A stretch of 6,065 nt of DNA from Phycisphaerae bacterium (GTDB lineage: Bacteria; Planctomycetota; Phycisphaerae; Phycisphaerales; SM1A02): the NCBI GenBank assembly GCA_030432455.1, contig JAUIHC010000193.1:1-6065 (forward strand), written 5' to 3'. The notes under the pieces were generated by a model. The model had not been told where the DNA came from and did not search any database. It saw only the letters and a list, made by a program, of their open reading frames with translations. Each line of letters begins with the position of its first letter. Positions within the stretch are counted from its first letter, which is position 1. Of this stretch, positions 5,641 to 6,065 are shown one piece after another. Both the position numbers and the translations under genes were made by a program.

Positions 5641-6065
5641 ATGCATTCCCTCCACTACCTGCCCACGCTCGATCCCGATTCCGGGGGTGTCCGGTCGTAC
5701 GTGCTGGACCTCCTGGAGCTGCTGAATCGTGCCGGTCATGACACGACACTGGTGACGCCGGAGCCGTTCGGTCACGCCTCGCGGACCGGCGAACCGGGCC
5801 GGGGAGATCATCATCTGGTCGTGGTGAAGGAGCGGCCTGACATGCTCGGGCGGTTTCCCGTCCGATCCATCGAGGCCATCTTCGACCAACTCCCGTCACC
5901 CCCCGACCTGCTGCACCTGCACGGAATGTGGTCGAGCCCGAATCTCCAGCTTGCCTCGGCGGCCGCCCGCCGAGGGATTCCCTACCTCGTGACGATCCAC
6001 GGGATGCTGGACACCTGGTGCATGACCAAGAGCACCCTGCGGAAGCGGGCCTTCCTCGCCCTCGG
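5641..6065 (+). CDS. Glycosyltransferase, GT4-like, N-terminal part only
   Basis: Partial gene cut by the right edge after 141 codons. It begins at ATG 5641, the first possible start after an in-frame TGA at 5602. The visible protein is the N-terminal Rossmann-like domain of a GT-B fold. MHSLHYLPTLDPDSGGVRSY carries the GGV loop (15-17) typical of family-4 enzymes and is followed by a helix (VLDLLELLNRAGHDTTLVTP). PDLLHLHGMWSSPN (88-101) and GIPYLVTIHGMLDTW (112-126) are the acceptor-side motifs common in exopolysaccharide glycosyltransferases. These enzymes transfer a sugar from a nucleotide donor to a growing lipid-linked glycan at the cytoplasmic face of the membrane. The donor-binding C-terminal domain with the E-x7-E motif is outside the window, so the sugar specificity is unknown. 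Placement after the flippase fits repeat-unit assembly. Confidence 0.88.
   Translation, partial: MHSLHYLPTLDPDSGGVRSYVLDLLELLNRAGHDTTLVTPEPFGHASRTGEPGRGDHHLVVVKERPDMLGRFPVRSIEAIFDQLPSPPDLLHLHGMWSSPNLQLASAAARRGIPYLVTIHGMLDTWCMTKSTLRKRAFLAL

Overview
This window is a GC-rich (by eye about two-thirds G+C) piece of a bacterial surface-polysaccharide locus. It holds five well-supported genes, one gene fragment at the left edge counted among them, plus one gene running off the right edge and one speculative small ORF. The source is a high-GC Gram-negative-type bacterium. Planctomycetota is my best guess, from the general look of the exported protein at 2743-3909, but nothing in the window proves it.

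Layout. Positions 1-104 (minus) carry the N-terminus of an NAD(P)-dependent sugar-nucleotide epimerase/reductase, probably GDP-L-fucose synthase. A 223-bp divergent gap follows; it contains a possible 36-codon ORF (221-331) whose stop overlaps the next start. Positions 328-1380 (plus) are a complete GDP-mannose 4,6-dehydratase (gmd). From about 1407 to 2774 (plus) lies a multi-spanning membrane protein that resembles Wzy/O-antigen polymerases, apparently in an operon with gmd and probably starting at a non-canonical ATC codon. Positions 2743-3909 (minus) encode an exported protein of unknown function, convergent with the polymerase gene and overlapping its 3' end by 32 bp. A 134-bp divergent gap (3910-4043) follows. 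Positions 4044-5591 (plus) are a Wzx-type flippase of the MOP superfamily. Positions 5641-6065 (plus) are the N-terminal part of a family-4-like glycosyltransferase cut off by the window edge.

How it fits together. Gmd makes GDP-4-keto-6-deoxy-mannose, and the divergent reductase would convert it to GDP-L-fucose, so the cluster probably makes a fucose- or other 6-deoxyhexose-containing glycan. A glycosyltransferase would build the lipid-linked repeat unit, the flippase would move it across the inner membrane, and the Wzy-like protein would polymerise it outside. The exported unknown protein sits between polymerase and flippase on the opposite strand; a role in handling the finished polymer is only a guess from position.

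No RNA genes, insertion sequences, CRISPR arrays or convincing rho-independent terminators were seen, and no gene-free stretch exceeds 300 bases. The most unusual observations are the probable ATC start of the polymerase gene, the overlapping small ORF before gmd, and the unknown exported protein.
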